This document shows, one piece after another, positions 10,796 to 23,112 of a stretch of DNA of 64,000 bases. The stretch is from Rhyzopertha dominica. Lineage: Eukaryota > Arthropoda > Insecta > Coleoptera > Bostrichidae. The stretch covers positions 24,671,786 through 24,735,785 of the forward strand of contig QCXZ01000041.1 in NCBI GenBank assembly GCA_025024175.1, in the 5' to 3' direction. The notes below the pieces were generated by a model, which searched no databases, had not been told where the DNA came from, and saw nothing but the letters and a program-made list of their open reading frames with translations. A program made the translations under genes and the position numbers. Position 1 is the stretch's first letter. Every line of letters starts with the position of its first letter.

Positions 10796-11482
10796 TATAC
10801 AGGATGTCCTTGAAATACACCGACAACGTTTGACAGGTGATGAAAGGGCAATTTTAAAAACTTTTTTCGAATAAAAAATTTCCGAAAACGCTTTGTTTTT
10901 GATATACAGGGTGTTGATATTGAATTAAAATATGATCTTTTAATATTCAATTGCAATACCCTGTATATCAAAAAAGTGTTTTCAGCAAAACCTTATTCGA
11001 TTGCGTTTTCCATTGCTTCTCAAGTTTGTCAGTTTCAATAACATTTTTGTGATTTCACAAAATAACGGCGGTGTTTTTCAATCAAAAAATCAATTTTTAA
11101 GGACGAATGAGTCGTTTTTCGGCAAGTCTCAAAAAGACATGTTTTATTAAGAATTGATTAGGGAATACAAAATTGTATTAGTTTTGTCTAAAAATCCACA
11201 GACCTAAAAGTTCTATTAGAAAGGGGGGTGTGCATTACCCCAGCGCACGCCACTGGTGCTTTAGAAACTTCCCGATTACTTTTTTTTTTATTGTACCTTA
11301 TGCGGTTATGATTTTCAGCAAATTTGAAATTGACGTTTTATAGTTCAGATATAGTTAAAAAATCATTTTTTTCATTCAATTTCAACACCCTTTATATAAA
11401 AAACAGAGCGTTTCCGGATTTTTTATTATTCGATAAAAGTTTAAAATTGTCAAACGTTGTCGGTGTATTTCGAGGACATATG
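10796..11482. mobile_element. Three-armed inverted-repeat element
   Basis: The left arm (10802-10925), beginning ATGTCCTTGAAATACACCGA, recurs inverted at 11378-11482 with strong similarity. A second, more diverged inverted copy lies at 10945-11085. The arms include a TACAGGGTGTTG motif typical of mariner-type ends. No transposase is visible between them. It looks like a non-autonomous DNA element, perhaps two copies inserted into each other. Confidence 0.65.
10903..10967. repeat. 65-bp near-perfect hairpin
   Basis: TATACAGGGTGTTG at 10903 is mirrored by CAATACCCTGTATA ending at 10967, with pairing continuing inward. It is the junction between the left and middle arms of the element at 10796-11482. 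Confidence 0.75.
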
Positions 11483-12109
11483 GTTTGTAACACTAATTAT
11501 ATTTTAAATTCAACCGAAATTACTTTAGCTATTAACTACAATTTTGGTTTGTGTTAATATGTTATAAAATCACATAGGTTAGAAAATTTTTTCAATTAAT
11601 CCACCAATGGAATCCCTGCAAATATATCCTTTGTTTTTACTGCCATTAACATTTTATATGTGTACAGAGTGATCATAAGGTTCGGAATAAAATGCATAGT
11701 TTTGTAATGTATTGTTTATGTGAAAAATCACTCCATTAGGTCAATTTTTATTTTTTTATCAACTTTTTACACAATTTTTAGTGACAATCCTTATCTTATA
11801 TTTTAACTTTTCCATGCACTCCTGAACAATTATAAAGGCGTAACATTTTGCTTAATATAAAAGTTTGATTTAAAAAGATTCCTATATCGTGAAGCAAAAT
11901 TAAAAATGAAAACAAATTTAAGAACAAACGAAAAACAACTTTACAAGAGAAGTTTAATTTTGGCCCGCATTTTTTAATTGAATATTTTCATTTAGTTTGA
12001 AATGATTTCAATTACTTTTATATGACATATCTCAAATTTTAAATAGTACTGCAAGAGAATCTGGAAGAATTCAAGTTCTGAATAATTAACACCAGGTACA
12101 CATTTAGCA
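11483..12109. other. Unassigned AT-rich DNA
   Basis: No gene is seen. GTACAGAGTGATCATAAG at about 11660 might be a worn terminal repeat of the mariner-like element that follows, but no matching right end was found. Confidence 0.4.
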
Positions 12110-12840
12110 AATTAGATGAATATTTGCTGAAACTGGATCTGTAAAAGATTTATCTTGATCAGGAAGAACCCCATATATCATGAAGTAAAATTAAATCGGT
12201 TGGATAAATATAAGGCCAATCTCCTGTTGTTTAATTATTTAAAACAGAAAAATATGTCCCCTATAAAGTTCAACTAATACTTGGGGTTAAACAAGATTAG
12301 ACAGATCGGCGCCTTCAGTTTTGTAACAACTTATGTTCAATATGACCAGAACCCAGATTTTTTAATAACTTAATTTTTATGACGCCACCTATTCCTTTAA
12401 TGGTGTACTAATCGTAGCAACTTTTATTATTAGTCTCGAGAAAATCCCCATTGAACACAATTATTTTTTAAGAAACCCTAAGTGCCTCTCGCTGTTTAGA
12501 TTTTTTTTAATTTAAACAGATACCACCATTAGCAGTTATTTTCCCTGCAAGGACATTTGGTTTCATCAAAACAAGGTAACACTTGAATGCGGTGTGAAGG
12601 TTCTTGAATACTTTTATGAGGTATTTCCTTCTCTAGAGTAGAGTAAGCGACAAAACTTATAAATGGCAGTCGTTAACATCGATCTCTTGCTCTATTTCCT
12701 AAACGTTGGATTGGACGTCGAGGAGCTATGGCTATGGAATGCTCACCGCATTCCTCTGACTTATCCCCCTAGATTATTGGAGTGCTTACTTAAAATCGGA
12801 GGTTTATTTTAATAGATTTGCGAATACAATTCTGTGGTGT
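12110..12840 (+). pseudogene. Mariner-like transposase relic, second copy
   Basis: The conceptual reading shifts frame several times but keeps family order. FAETGSVKDLS near 12122 is the end of the N-terminal helix-turn-helix. CEQLMFN-like and NPDFLNNLIF-like pieces follow near 12325-12375. A worn DEATYSFNG block comes next, with the catalytic aspartate region damaged near 12380-12410. YWSRENPHWTQ-like residues sit near 12430-12460, then RWIGRRGAM (12709-12735) and SSDLSP...YW...YLKSEVYFNRFAN (12753-12830), the C-terminal domain. It resembles the transposase at 4826-6850 but is a separate, heavily damaged copy with no intact start. Confidence 0.82.
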
Positions 12841-13219
12841 AATGGTACAGATTACGAAGTGATTGAACAAAGTGTTCAAAGCGTTTATACATCTCTGGGG
12901 AAGTGCCAAGTAATTGAACACAGAGAGTTTAGAATTATATCTTGCTGCTCTCCATATAATGCTGTTTTGTTTTTTTTTGTCCTTTATACACTAGACGAAA
13001 TTATTAACCCATCAATATCAATTAAATCAATTGGACATCAATGATACTGAAACTATGAATATTCAGATCTCCTTTGTTTTTGTTACAAGCAATAAAAAAT
13101 TATTTCTTACGTAAATCTGTAATTTTCTGAGAAAATGAAAGGTTTCACTTTTTGTTAATGTTAAATAGGCCATGAAAAATGGTGTTGGCGTCATAGTTTA
13201 AAAACAGACTACGCCACCT

Positions 13220-13722
13220 ACAAAATTGCAAAATAAAAATCTTTTTTTTCAAAAAAAAACATTACATAACTAATTAATTAATTTTNTTTAATAAAAATTG
13301 TTGNGAATGACCACTTTCACTTAATAAATTTTCTTAAATCTAAAGCGCTTAAATTTTATGNACTAGANTTNTAAGATTACAGGACAAAACTAATGCAAAG
13401 TAAAAAAAAACGAAATGTGTGTACAACAAATTTTCGTATACATCTAGAATCTGCTAATTTAAGAAATTTTAAGTTAAGTACTTTGATATAAACGGTGTCC
13501 TAGAGAAATTCGAAAAAGGGTTGACTTAACTCAAATAATTTGAATCGTTCATAACACTAATTATAAATAATTATAACAATGGGATCATTCTATGACTTTT
13601 TTATTAAAGTAATCGAAAGTAAGCAAAAACCATTTTAGCCAACTTTTCCTTACCCATATCGACAGGCAAATATTAAAAAAAAATCTGAAAGATTTAGCAT
13701 TTGAAAAAAGTGCGCTTCGAAA
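13220..13722. repeat. Dispersed repeat, copy 1
   Basis: About 500 bp aligning with 18899-19363 in the same orientation. Shared blocks include GACCACTTTCACTTAATAAA, CATCTAGAATCTGCTAATTT and AATGGGATCA. It carries several N bases and no open frame. It is probably a non-coding mobile element of unknown class. Confidence 0.8.
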
Positions 13723-13914
13723 CGTCAGCATTCCAGCTGTTCATATTGGTCAAGTACCCATCGTTACCAGTATGTCGATTTTTTTGATTACGTATTTACC
13801 CATTCAAATCTATTTCACTTTAAGCAAATTGGTCGCAGAGGATTGTACAAAATAACTATCCAATATCACTACAAAATGAATACGTTGTGTTTACTTTGTA
13901 GCAATAATACTTTT

Positions 13915-14030
13915 ATAACTGGCCTCTACAGTAGCGGGTTGGTGTCCCGCTCAGCAACTGTCTCTTCAGTCACAGATAACCTATCTTGTCAAAGACGATA
14001 GCAAAGGTTTGGGAGTTCAAATGTGTATAG
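13915..14030 (+). repeat. Possible tRNA-derived SINE fragment
   Basis: GTAGCGGGTTGGTGTCCCGC (about 13932) resembles an A-box region, and GGGAGTTCAAATG (about 14011) resembles a B box, spaced about as in tRNA genes. It does not fold as a standard tRNA. The call is weak. Confidence 0.3.
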
Positions 14031-14604
14031 AAACATTTCATCGCCTGCCTTTGAAGAACATCCACCATAAATAGATATAGTTACACCTTTACGAACCATT
14101 TCTGGAACTTCATTAGATTCAAAATGAGCAGCGATAGGAAATAATTAAAATACTACTTGAAACATAGCTAAGTTGATGCATATGCTCACTGTCAAATTTT
14201 AGTGGGAATTACTAGCTAGCGTGTCTGAAAAGATAAAGCATCTCTGCTTCAATTTAGTAGCCTTGGATTGCTGGCTTGGCGCTTGCCCACGGCTGTAAGA
14301 GTAGCATCGACTCCTCCAGTAATTTGTCTAGGAATGGCCACGTAAACGACCTTCAGAATTTCAACTGTCAAAACTTTAATTTCAAGTTACGGACCAAAGT
14401 CGTCAATGTGAATGTTGTTCTACCTTTGAGAGGGGTTTGCATAAATTGAAATCGTAATCACCAACTTTTAAACAGAGCATTTACATAGCAACAATCAGTG
14501 CTTAAAACAACCTTGAACAAATTTATATAACCAAAAAAATAACCAAGTTATCTTTAACTGTATGATGTATAATAATGATTATAAGAGATTGAATTTGGTT
14601 TTTT

Positions 14605-14845
14605 CAGGTAGATTTATTTATGAAAAAGTATCGCCAGCTGTTACCAGGATTTGAACCCGTGACCTTTTGATTACTAATGACACGTGTTAACCACCAGTAT
14701 TTAAACTTTAATGTGTATATCCCATTTTGACCTGGAATTTGAATAGGGCCCTGATGGCGCAATTTGTACGTTTGAATCAAATCCTGAATCAAATCCTGGT
14801 CAGAGCGGGAATACCTTTTCATAAATACTTGCAAAAAACCCAATT
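14605..14845. repeat. Pair of tRNA-derived SINE pieces, inverted
   Basis: The minus strand of 14605-14700 has an A-box-like GGTGGTTAACACG (about 14684-14696) and a B box GGTTCAAATCC (14647-14657), then CTTTTTCATAAATAAAT. The plus strand of 14700-14845 has GATGGCGCA, then GAATCAAATCCTGGTCAGAG and CCTTTTCATAAATACTT. Both halves end in the same CTTTTCATAAAT tail, so two related SINEs lie in opposite orientation. The family also occurs at 57916-58495. Confidence 0.7.
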
Positions 14846-14852
14846 AAATCTG

Positions 14853-15260
14853 TTATAACCAAAAAAATTTATATTGGATGTCTCCTGACATGCCATAATC
14901 AGTGCTGACAAAGTGACATGAAGTTTTTACATGTATAGCATTTTCGTCTGCCTCCAACTGTCTGTTATCGAATCCTGGTAACATCTGCTCGCACCCTTTC
15001 GTCACGTCCACAATAATAGTATCTACCGACACCGACGCTCGGCGTGTGGTAACTAAACTGAAATAATTAAACGTATCAAAAATAGCCCAAATACCAGGAG
15101 CAACTTCTGTTCCCCTGTTAACGGCGTCGCCAAAAGGCGAGGGAACCCAACAGGTGTTGTTGTAGTTGGCTTCGTGTACATTGAACATGTCCCCCACGTC
15201 GATCCACCCTACGCTTTTTTCCCGACGCAACACATGTGTGGACGTAAACGATGCAACCAT
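14853..15260 (-). other. Unrecognised 135-codon open frame
   Basis: The frame opens with ATG at 15260, two codons after an in-frame stop, and runs 135 codons, long for this AT-rich window. Base composition is nearer 45% GC than its surroundings. Residues such as GWIDVGDMFNVHEANYNN and NTCWVPSPFGDAVNRGTEV look protein-like, but I recognise no family, signal peptide or membrane segment. The last residues run toward the SINE pair at 14605-14845. It could be a host exon, a retrocopy, part of an unknown mobile element, or chance. A competing 67-codon plus-strand frame overlaps its start. Confidence 0.25.
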
Positions 15261-16138
15261 ACATCACGGAGGGGGTGCCCTACACTCCCCTCATTGTGAA
15301 TTTACGTGTGCATGTGTAGAGTTGGAAACGGTGTTCCTTGGAAGCGGCAAAAAATCAATTATGAGATGATATGGAAATGACCGATTTAAAAATAATCCAA
15401 GTTTCCATGATGTTGGCAGACAGTAATTTACATTTCATTCACACATCTCTGAGTTTGTGACCATTGCTTTGGGTTTGAATAAGTAAAATGAATTTTGGTA
15501 GTAATACAAAAACAACTAGTAGTAGAAAGTAGAAAGTAATGCTTCATCAATGGAAGCAATTCTAATGCCATTTAAAGCTTTAACCGTTTTCTTCCCGTCT
15601 ACCTGTATATGAGCTTCCTATAGCTTATGCCAGCCAGTTTATGCGTGTGTAATTCTGTGTGACCAATGAAAAATTTCTTACGGCAACTCAAGCTTTGCAA
15701 AATACTTCTAAGGAGGCGAGTCACTCATGTTTGTGAGCACCCTTTTAGGTGACGTATTGGTAATTGGTAAGTACGGTGACGTAGTTGATGGGTACCAACA
15801 TCTCTTTAAAAGACTGGATAAATTTACCCATCAAGCAGTCATATAAAATGTAGTATTCTTCCTTCTCGAGTTCCCTCTGGTCAGGTCAGGTTTCAACCTA
15901 TCCGTGGGGCAGTGGGCTATTTTTATTATGTTAGCACCACTAAACGCGGATCGGTGGTAAGTACAAAACTCATTGCTACGGTCTAAACTATGTATTTAAG
16001 ATAATGTTGCGCGATGATTATGACAATAGATGAGTATATCTGACCATGACGTCTATCTGTGCGTATATATTCTTGAAGTTAACTGCGAATCGTGGTTGCT
16101 GAGTTCCCTCTTTTTCATTTTCTTTAGGATCCCATCTA
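15261..16138. other. Unassigned DNA
   Basis: No gene is recognised. AGGTCAGGT-type hexamers occur at about 15881 but are not enough to call a regulatory site. Confidence 0.4.
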
Positions 16139-16682
16139 CTAGGTGAAATAGCACGGTTTCCACAACTTCAGCAAATTTCTAGTTTTGTGCTTCACAATCC
16201 GTTTCTTTTTCCAACTCACACACTCACTCTGCTTAAATGTGTCAGCTATGAACAGATCCTTTCCTATTTTAGAGGTGCTTTTAATGTTGTATAAAAGTAT
16301 TTGAAGCATGATGATTCTTTGTAGGCCAGCAGGCCCTTTAAGTAATGGTTTACGCAATATCGCTCCAAGAAGCTTGCTATCAGATTCCACATGCAGACAC
16401 GCTTTTGTTTCCCAAAATATATTAGTAAAATTTCTGGCAAGCTGCGAGCATCGCGTAAACTTATTTCTCCAATTGACTGTAGTTATTGTTGCCTTTTTGT
16501 TAGCGCTTTAGCATAATAAGCTACAGGCTTTTCATTTTGCAGCAAAACACTAAAGGGTTCAGTTCGGTTTGCCAGATTTGAAAATTTTCCAAGTAGGCAA
16601 CCATATCTAAGAATTTCTATGTAACTCCTTGACACAGATAAGTCCCCTGTTACTTTTGCATGATCGCTATGATTTAGCAAAA
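16139..16682 (-). pseudogene. Ty3/gypsy RT thumb and RNase H relic
   Basis: On the minus strand, LLGKFSNLANRTEPF (about 16550-16595) matches the NYLxKFxPNLSxxTEPL segment after the reverse transcriptase palm. LLQNEKPVAYYAKALTKRQQ follows (RNase H: EKPVAYASKALT). VESDSKLLGAILRKPLLKGP and then KDLFIADTFKQ match the RNase H end (VETDHKPLxAI...PL...GKDxxIADTLSRA). Frameshifts and a deletion between the palm tail and RNase H show it is dead. In an intact element this domain degrades the RNA strand during reverse transcription. It belongs with the RT fragment at 18157-18610, from which it is split by the insertion at 16693-18146. Confidence 0.88.
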
Positions 16683-16692
16683 GTTATATTTA

Positions 16693-18146
16693 GTCCTTTT
16701 TTACATTTATTCAATCATTCATTGGTATATGTATTGGTTTAATAGAACAGGTCGTCGCTTCGCGTATTTCATGGTTTACCTCGACCGGTCCTGCTCGAGA
16801 GTTTCTTGCTCCATTCTCTTTTGTATCTTGATAAGAATCGCGTTCTCAGCTGGAAAAATCTATCATAAAACGGCGATACGTTCTCGTGTTAACGTAGAAA
16901 TAAAACACAATCGAGTAAAAGCTTCGTAGCTAGTTCCATTTTGAGTGGTTATAGTGTACTCACCGATTTTTGGGATTATTTGGACTAGTTACACGTATAT
17001 TTGCTTGAAATTTCGCACGTTAGTTTGGTTTTTGTGCGTTAGCAAATGTTGCCCGAGCTAGGGGATTCGGAAGCCTACTCAATCGTTTGTTTGGAAGTTT
17101 AATTACATATTCTAGGCCGATTCTGCATTGTGATTTGACCCTCGACCAGCTGAGGTTACTTGTAAGTTTCATTTAAAATGCTCTCTAGCTAAAGAACCTG
17201 ATATTCTAGGGTTTTACTGTCGGTTAATAGTGCCGAGGTACTGTCGTTCTTTGTCGAGGAGTTTCTTCAAGGGCCTGTTATCTCTGGTGATATCGCGGTG
17301 CACAGGATTCCATATACAGCCGGTCACCGCTAGCCTTAGCCTAAGGGAGCCTATCGTCATCGCACCTATTTACTTTTGATGTTCACCAGTTCCTTGTGAC
17401 CTGAAGAGATCGCCCCGAACTTAATCTGTGTATACTACTTGTTATTTGAATATTTCGTTGAGATTCACGTTCATTCATTGTATATAAATCAATTCAGTTT
17501 ATATTGTACTTTCAAATCTCTTTCTCATTGTCAAGTAATTGAGTATTATTTAACATTAACTTCAATCTTTTGACTAGTTTCGTTAGTATTTTGCATTAGA
17601 GTTTTGCATTTATAGTTCTGTTTCTATTACAACGGTAGTTTTGCTTTGATTGTTCAATAGTGTTATAATTTTTAAATTCAATTCGTTTCGGTTCACGATA
17701 CCTACAGCCTTTTTGTAATTAATTTTCAGATATTTCAGTGGATACCTCGATATACGTATACCGAGGACACCGCTGAATGAATGTAAGTACTTGGGTTGTA
17801 TTTTTGTTGAATAGAATTTGTTGAACAATCGTTGAATTTTTTGTTGAGATATTCCTGTTAGATCACAGAATTTTTGACATCTTTCACCCGCGGTTTGTGA
17901 TTGGCGGATATTCGCTTAGCGGTTAAATCACGTGGCGCCCTTGTTTTTTACTATCGGTTAATATCCCGCCCATCTCCACTAAAGCTGGCAGCCCGCTTAA
18001 GCGCACATATTAATTGATCTTTCGGGTTATAATTTTTCATTAATTGTCACTTAGTTTGTTTTCTTGATTTTTTCCTTGCTTTGAAAATAAACGCCACAAG
18101 AGAACTTTGGTATATAACCAAATGGGACTCAAAACAATTTTTTTTG
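16693..18146. mobile_element. 1.45-kb insertion inside gypsy pol, class unknown
   Basis: The gypsy pol reading stops at 18157 and resumes at 16682 with the expected next residues. The intervening DNA is bounded by a perfect 10-bp direct repeat GTTATATTTA (16683-16692 and 18147-18156). No protein is recognised inside. It has a TATATAAAT at about 17480, an AATAAA at about 18087 and TGGCGCCC at 17933, so a solo LTR or a near-empty LTR element is possible, but no paired LTRs are seen. The insertion is well supported; its class is not. Confidence 0.6.
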
Positions 18147-18156
18147 TTATATTTAT

Positions 18157-18610
18157 CACGATTTAATTCCAATCCGTCTTTGAATCATTAACTACAATAC
18201 GTTTTGTTCTGTTTTCAATGTCAGCCTCTGTGTGCGTGAACAAAGATGTCATCCATTGATACTTCAACACCATGTATCTCAACTTTTTAGAACTCCGAAA
18301 GTTATTTACTGGATAAACTCTATGGCAGGTACAAGTTCAAATGGCATCTTTTTATATCGGTAACGTTCTAATGGTGTACAGAAGATAAGATATTTTGATG
18401 TTCTTTCCGGCACACGGATTTGCCAAAACCCCTTTTTGCAGCCCAGAAGGGTAAACTGTTTAGAACCACGAAGGCGGGCGGCAATTTCTTTCGGTGTTTT
18501 GTTTATTTCTGAAGGATCTGTACAAAGTCAAGTTGTACCATTTCTTCTTACCACAACTACTGGTGACACTGCCGGCACTGGTTCCGTGACTGGATTGTAT
18601 AAGTTAATTT
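18157..18610 (-). pseudogene. Ty3/gypsy reverse transcriptase relic
   Basis: The minus strand reads PVTEPVPAVSPVVVVRRNG (about 18535-18595), then LCTDPSEINK, then EIAARLRGSKQFTLLGCKKG, FWQIRVPERTSKYLIF and RYRYKKMPFEL. These match the gypsy RT order: VSSxVVVKKPNGKIRLCLDP, then DIAxRLxGAKVFxxLDAKSG, FWQIxLDExSSKLTTF and RYRxxRMPFG. The catalytic D of the LDAKSG motif is changed (LGCKKG), there are stops, and the YxDD region near 18240 is not intact. It is 5' of the RNase H relic in the same orientation. Confidence 0.9.
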
Positions 18611-18898
18611 TAAAGCAAATTATACGTAAAACTAAACGGTCTTTTAAATTCAACAAACGCTTAAATTACATATTTCGGTAAGAAAAATATGTGTAACGGT
18701 TAAAATAAAACCGCTGCAAATTGAATCAATACTTCCCCATTCAATTGTCAAAATGACATTTACATTTTTATTTCTTATACTATACGATTAGTAATCAGAT
18801 TTTGAGCATTTTGTGTCTCTACACATTGTTTCTAAGACAAAGTCTTCGTGATATTAGCAAAAATATATAAATTTCTATTAGATTATTTCTATAGAATA

Positions 18899-19363
18899 CC
18901 AAAATTGCAAAATAAAAATCTTTTTCTTTCAAAAAAATATTACATAACTAATTAATTAATTTTGTACAATAAAAATTGTTGGGAAAGACCACTTTCACTT
19001 AATAAATTTTCTTAAATCTAAAGCGTTTAAATTTAATGCACTAGAGTTCTAAGATTACAAAAAAAAATGTGTGTACAACAATTTTTCGTAAACATCTAGA
19101 ATCTGCTAATTTAAGAAATTTTAAGTTAATTACTTTGATAAAAACGGTGTCCCAGAAAAATTCGAAAGAGTTGACTTAGTTCAAATAATTAAAATCGTCC
19201 ATAACACTAATTAGAAATAATTTTAACAATGGGATCAATCTATGACTTATTAAAGTAATCGAAAGTAAGCAAAAAAGCAATTTTTCCTTACTCATATCGA
19301 TAGGCAAATATTTAAAAAAATCTGGAAGATTTAACATTTGAAAATGAAAATGCCCTTCGAAAA
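18899..19363. repeat. Dispersed repeat, copy 2
   Basis: The second copy of the repeat at 13220-13722, with substitutions and small indels. CTATAGAATACCAAAATT lies at its left edge (about 18889) and again at about 19421, which might be a duplicated flank, but the repeat as defined by copy 1 stops short of the right-hand copy. Confidence 0.8.
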
Positions 19364-22300
19364 TTATTAACTTTACAAAAAAAAATACAAGAGTGCTTTC
19401 TGATCAGAAATTTGATTTTCTATAGAATACCAAAATTTAAAAAAAATCGTACGAGCAGGGACCAAAATAGGTTTTTTGGAAATATTTCGAAAATGTCAAG
19501 AATAAATTTTTGTAAGACACTTTTTGTGAGAAATTTTATTTCCTATCTGATGGCATTTTCATTTTTTGAATATGTGAAATATATTCGGAGATATTTAGGA
19601 AAAACCGTTTTCTTTAAGTGATGCTTTTTTGCTAATATCTTCTANACAGTTTGCTGCACCGCTTTGGGTAGTTGAGGTTTATACGGTTGTCTTTCGAAAG
19701 TTATCGTGTCCACAAACAAAACCATAGATACACAGACAAGAAATTTTTTTACTCAAATTTATTTTTTTGCGTTTTCGACAATTTTAAAGCGAATGAGCAA
19801 ATAAAAAATTTTGAACATTTTTTTTGCGATACAATACTTCCCATCCATCCGTTGGATGTGGAAGTAATATGACTATCGCAAAAATTAAAAAATAGCATTG
19901 TGAATTAAATGGATACTTGTTCCATTTAAAGGTTATTTTGAATATAGAATATTTTTTACATTACTTTTACTATTCTTTTACTATCTGTAAATGTACAAAC
20001 CTAGTAATATTCAAGTATTTATATTTATATGCCGTATTTAACAGAATACTTCATTCTTCTGAAGCATTACTTTTTCTTCCAATAATGAGTAAAACGGCGT
20101 TCATATACAATCCTAATGCATGCATGCAGTGAAGGTATAACACAAAATAGAAAAATACAGTTTAGGTAAAGTGACGTTCACAGAATTTCAAGTAAATCAA
20201 AACCATTTGATTATTTAACTGTAAATATGAAAGAACTTATGGTTCATGGATGCCATATTGTATCTAGTTAAAAACTGTGCTATATTTAGCGTTACTTTCT
20301 TTATGGTAACAGTTGTGATTATCTGGCTAATAAATGTCAACAGATGTAAAATTATCGATCATCAGGCTTCCTTCCTTCCTATACCGTTTAAGTCCTTTAA
20401 ATTATTTGTGCTTACTCTATACCCTGACACCCCAGTGTTGTGCCGATCTGGCGTCGATTCTGATAGTGAACGGTAGTTTTAACGGGGTGAAGGACGGGGG
20501 TCGCAAGAGTTGGTAGAGGGGGGTCTCATTTTTTTGGAATGCACCGTCAGCGAATTGGTCTATCTGGATGTGACTAATTAACTCAGATTGCTATAACATG
20601 CGGATCCGGTGAACCTGGCGGTGTAATCGAACACACACACCTGTTTGTAAAGCAGACTATACAGGTGCGCCGAAACCCTAGCAGTGACTCCACAGGTTGG
20701 AGAAATAAGAAGCGGAAACGGGCGGATGCCTTAAGGTTAAGCCCACAGATTCAGTATTATGTGTTAGTTACGTTGGAGCAAGATCGTTACCGTACTAGTC
20801 AATTTTAGAGAGTTTTTGGAATAACGTTTAACGGGATATCGTAAAGTTAAAAAGTTAAACATTTACTACGTATGCCCGGTACTGAAATGATGTGATTTTA
20901 AGGAAAGCCGTATTTTAACGTAATACTCCAAAAATTCTTACAAGGCACACTTTCAAAAGGAGATACGAAAAATATGGGAGTATAAATTAGTAGTAAAATT
21001 TTCATGGACAAAAAGGAAAAACAATTGTGCATTAGTTAAGTAATATTAGAGATTTCGGACTTGTCACTTGAACACCTACCACTATTGCCACCATTTGTCT
21101 GTGTTGACGTCAACGATGGATATGAAGAATTTGAACTACCATAATATAAGTTTCCGACAGCAATCTGATCATGATTGTTGAATGCTGCTAAATATCACAA
21201 ACATTGTGTTTACACCGAAGAATAGTTTACATTAATTAAAATCTAAATCACAGACTTACACAAACAAACCATTGGTAGCGACTGTGGTGTCATCTTGAAT
21301 TTTGAGAAAAGCGTGTCTCCTATAAAAAAGGTCATTTTTCAACACTCTTATCCACATTTTATCAGCACACTCTATATTGTGAAATAAAGAGAGCTTATAC
21401 GGAACCTAATGCACCAGTTTTTTTTTAATTAAAATTTCAATGTCAAGTTTACGAAAGCCCAAACGATTCTGGTTCTTCCCATTTGACAATTGATCACGTC
21501 TCTTAAACGTCAGAATGTACAAAATGTTTACTTTTTTCGAGGCCTACGAATATCAGAATTCTCGCTTCCTTATATATGGCTTGTTTATGAACAAATAAGT
21601 TTCATGATTAATCTATTGCTTTAATAAACACATACTTGTATTTGTAAAGGGAGTTAAAATTACTTCCGATGGTTTTGGACAAGAAAACTTGTTCTCCAAA
21701 TTTTTTTAACACCATATAAGTATAAGTAAAGTACCCAGTTGCTATGCATTGTATAATGAAATTTTACGTTATAACATAACAGCAAATAAAGGAAAATTGT
21801 TTAAGAGACAGACCTATGTGCAAGTTTCGACATAAACGGAAACAAACCTATGATACACGCAGTCCAGAAATCAGTTTAAACTGCGTGTCGTATTACGAGG
21901 GGTGGTTTGTAAATTAGAGCGTGAAAGAGACAGGTTTTTAGGGGACGAGCGTCGGTCCCTTTATCTCAAATGGGGGATGCAGTGTTGTCAGCGTTATATG
22001 GTACAACCAGTGCTTGTGGGTTTTATGAACCGACCAGGACTGCAGCAGTAGCAACGCCTCTTACAAGTATTGGTCCTTTGAAGGTTAATGTACTTGCTCT
22101 GTTCATTTTGTGAATACAGTTTGAATTGTGTGAAACTGTTAATTTCTTTATATATTAGATGCTTAAGCAATTGCAACATTTGACATGTTTAGAAATATTT
22201 TATATTCAAGTTTTTTTTAAGAAACTATAAATTAATCATCAGAACAATATTTCTGAATATTCTAACAATATACCACGATGTGGTTTATTATTATCCATGT

Positions 22301-23112
22301 CATTATATATCGGATGCCCGATTATTAATAACAATAGAAAACAGTCAACAACAAAAAATTCGAATCCAAATGAATTATCTTAAAATTGTTAATAAATGTT
22401 CATNCAAATTTGANGTCTTGCTACCTTTTATGTGACCATATTAAAAGTTAGTCTGAAAAATTGTACTACTATCACAAGTTCAGAAGTCATCGATACCTAT
22501 TAAACTGCTACAATTAGGCAAAAAAATCACTAAATCACTTTTTAATACACAGAATAATCAGTTTTACTTTTACTACCTTACTAAAGCCCAAAAGATAAGA
22601 AAGTAATACTTGTAACAAATGGGACACCTAAAAAAGATGCTCTAGTATTTTCTTTTTTATATTATTACTAACGACGACGCACGGGTAGCAAGAGTATATT
22701 ATGCCTACAACAAAAACCTTCCAGTCGTCACCTCCATTCGCTCCAAAAGTCTGTTCATTATAGGAGTACGCGCGCATTATCGCTCGGCTTATATAGAAAC
22801 GGTGGTGCATTATAAGCGAATCCCGTCATAGATACTTGAAACGCGCTTGAATTTATATCGGCGCGCGTCGGTTTTTTGCGATAACGTCTAAAATATTCAT
22901 TTAAATTATATGGTGTAAAAGGTTATAATAATGTAATAAGATTACTAGCGTATTCAAGTTGATATGGATTAATATTGTATCCGTCTAAATAGCTTTCCAA
23001 TTACAGCATTGTATGTGACCATTTTTTTAGAAGTTAGAATGGGTATAGTAAGCTAGCCTTAAAATATGCCATCGTGGGCTTTTTTGTAGATCTATAATAG
23101 AGGAACATCCTA
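19364..23112. other. Unassigned DNA
   Basis: No gene or known element is recognised. The stretch 20420-20760 is clearly less AT-rich and could be an exon region or a worn element, but no frame there is convincing. The stretch 22690-22880 has several CpG-containing words. N bases occur at 19645, 22404 and 22414. Confidence 0.4.

Noticed and set aside
14605..14700. tRNA gene on the minus strand
   Set aside because: A and B boxes are present but the acceptor and anticodon stems do not form, and the sequence continues into a SINE tail.
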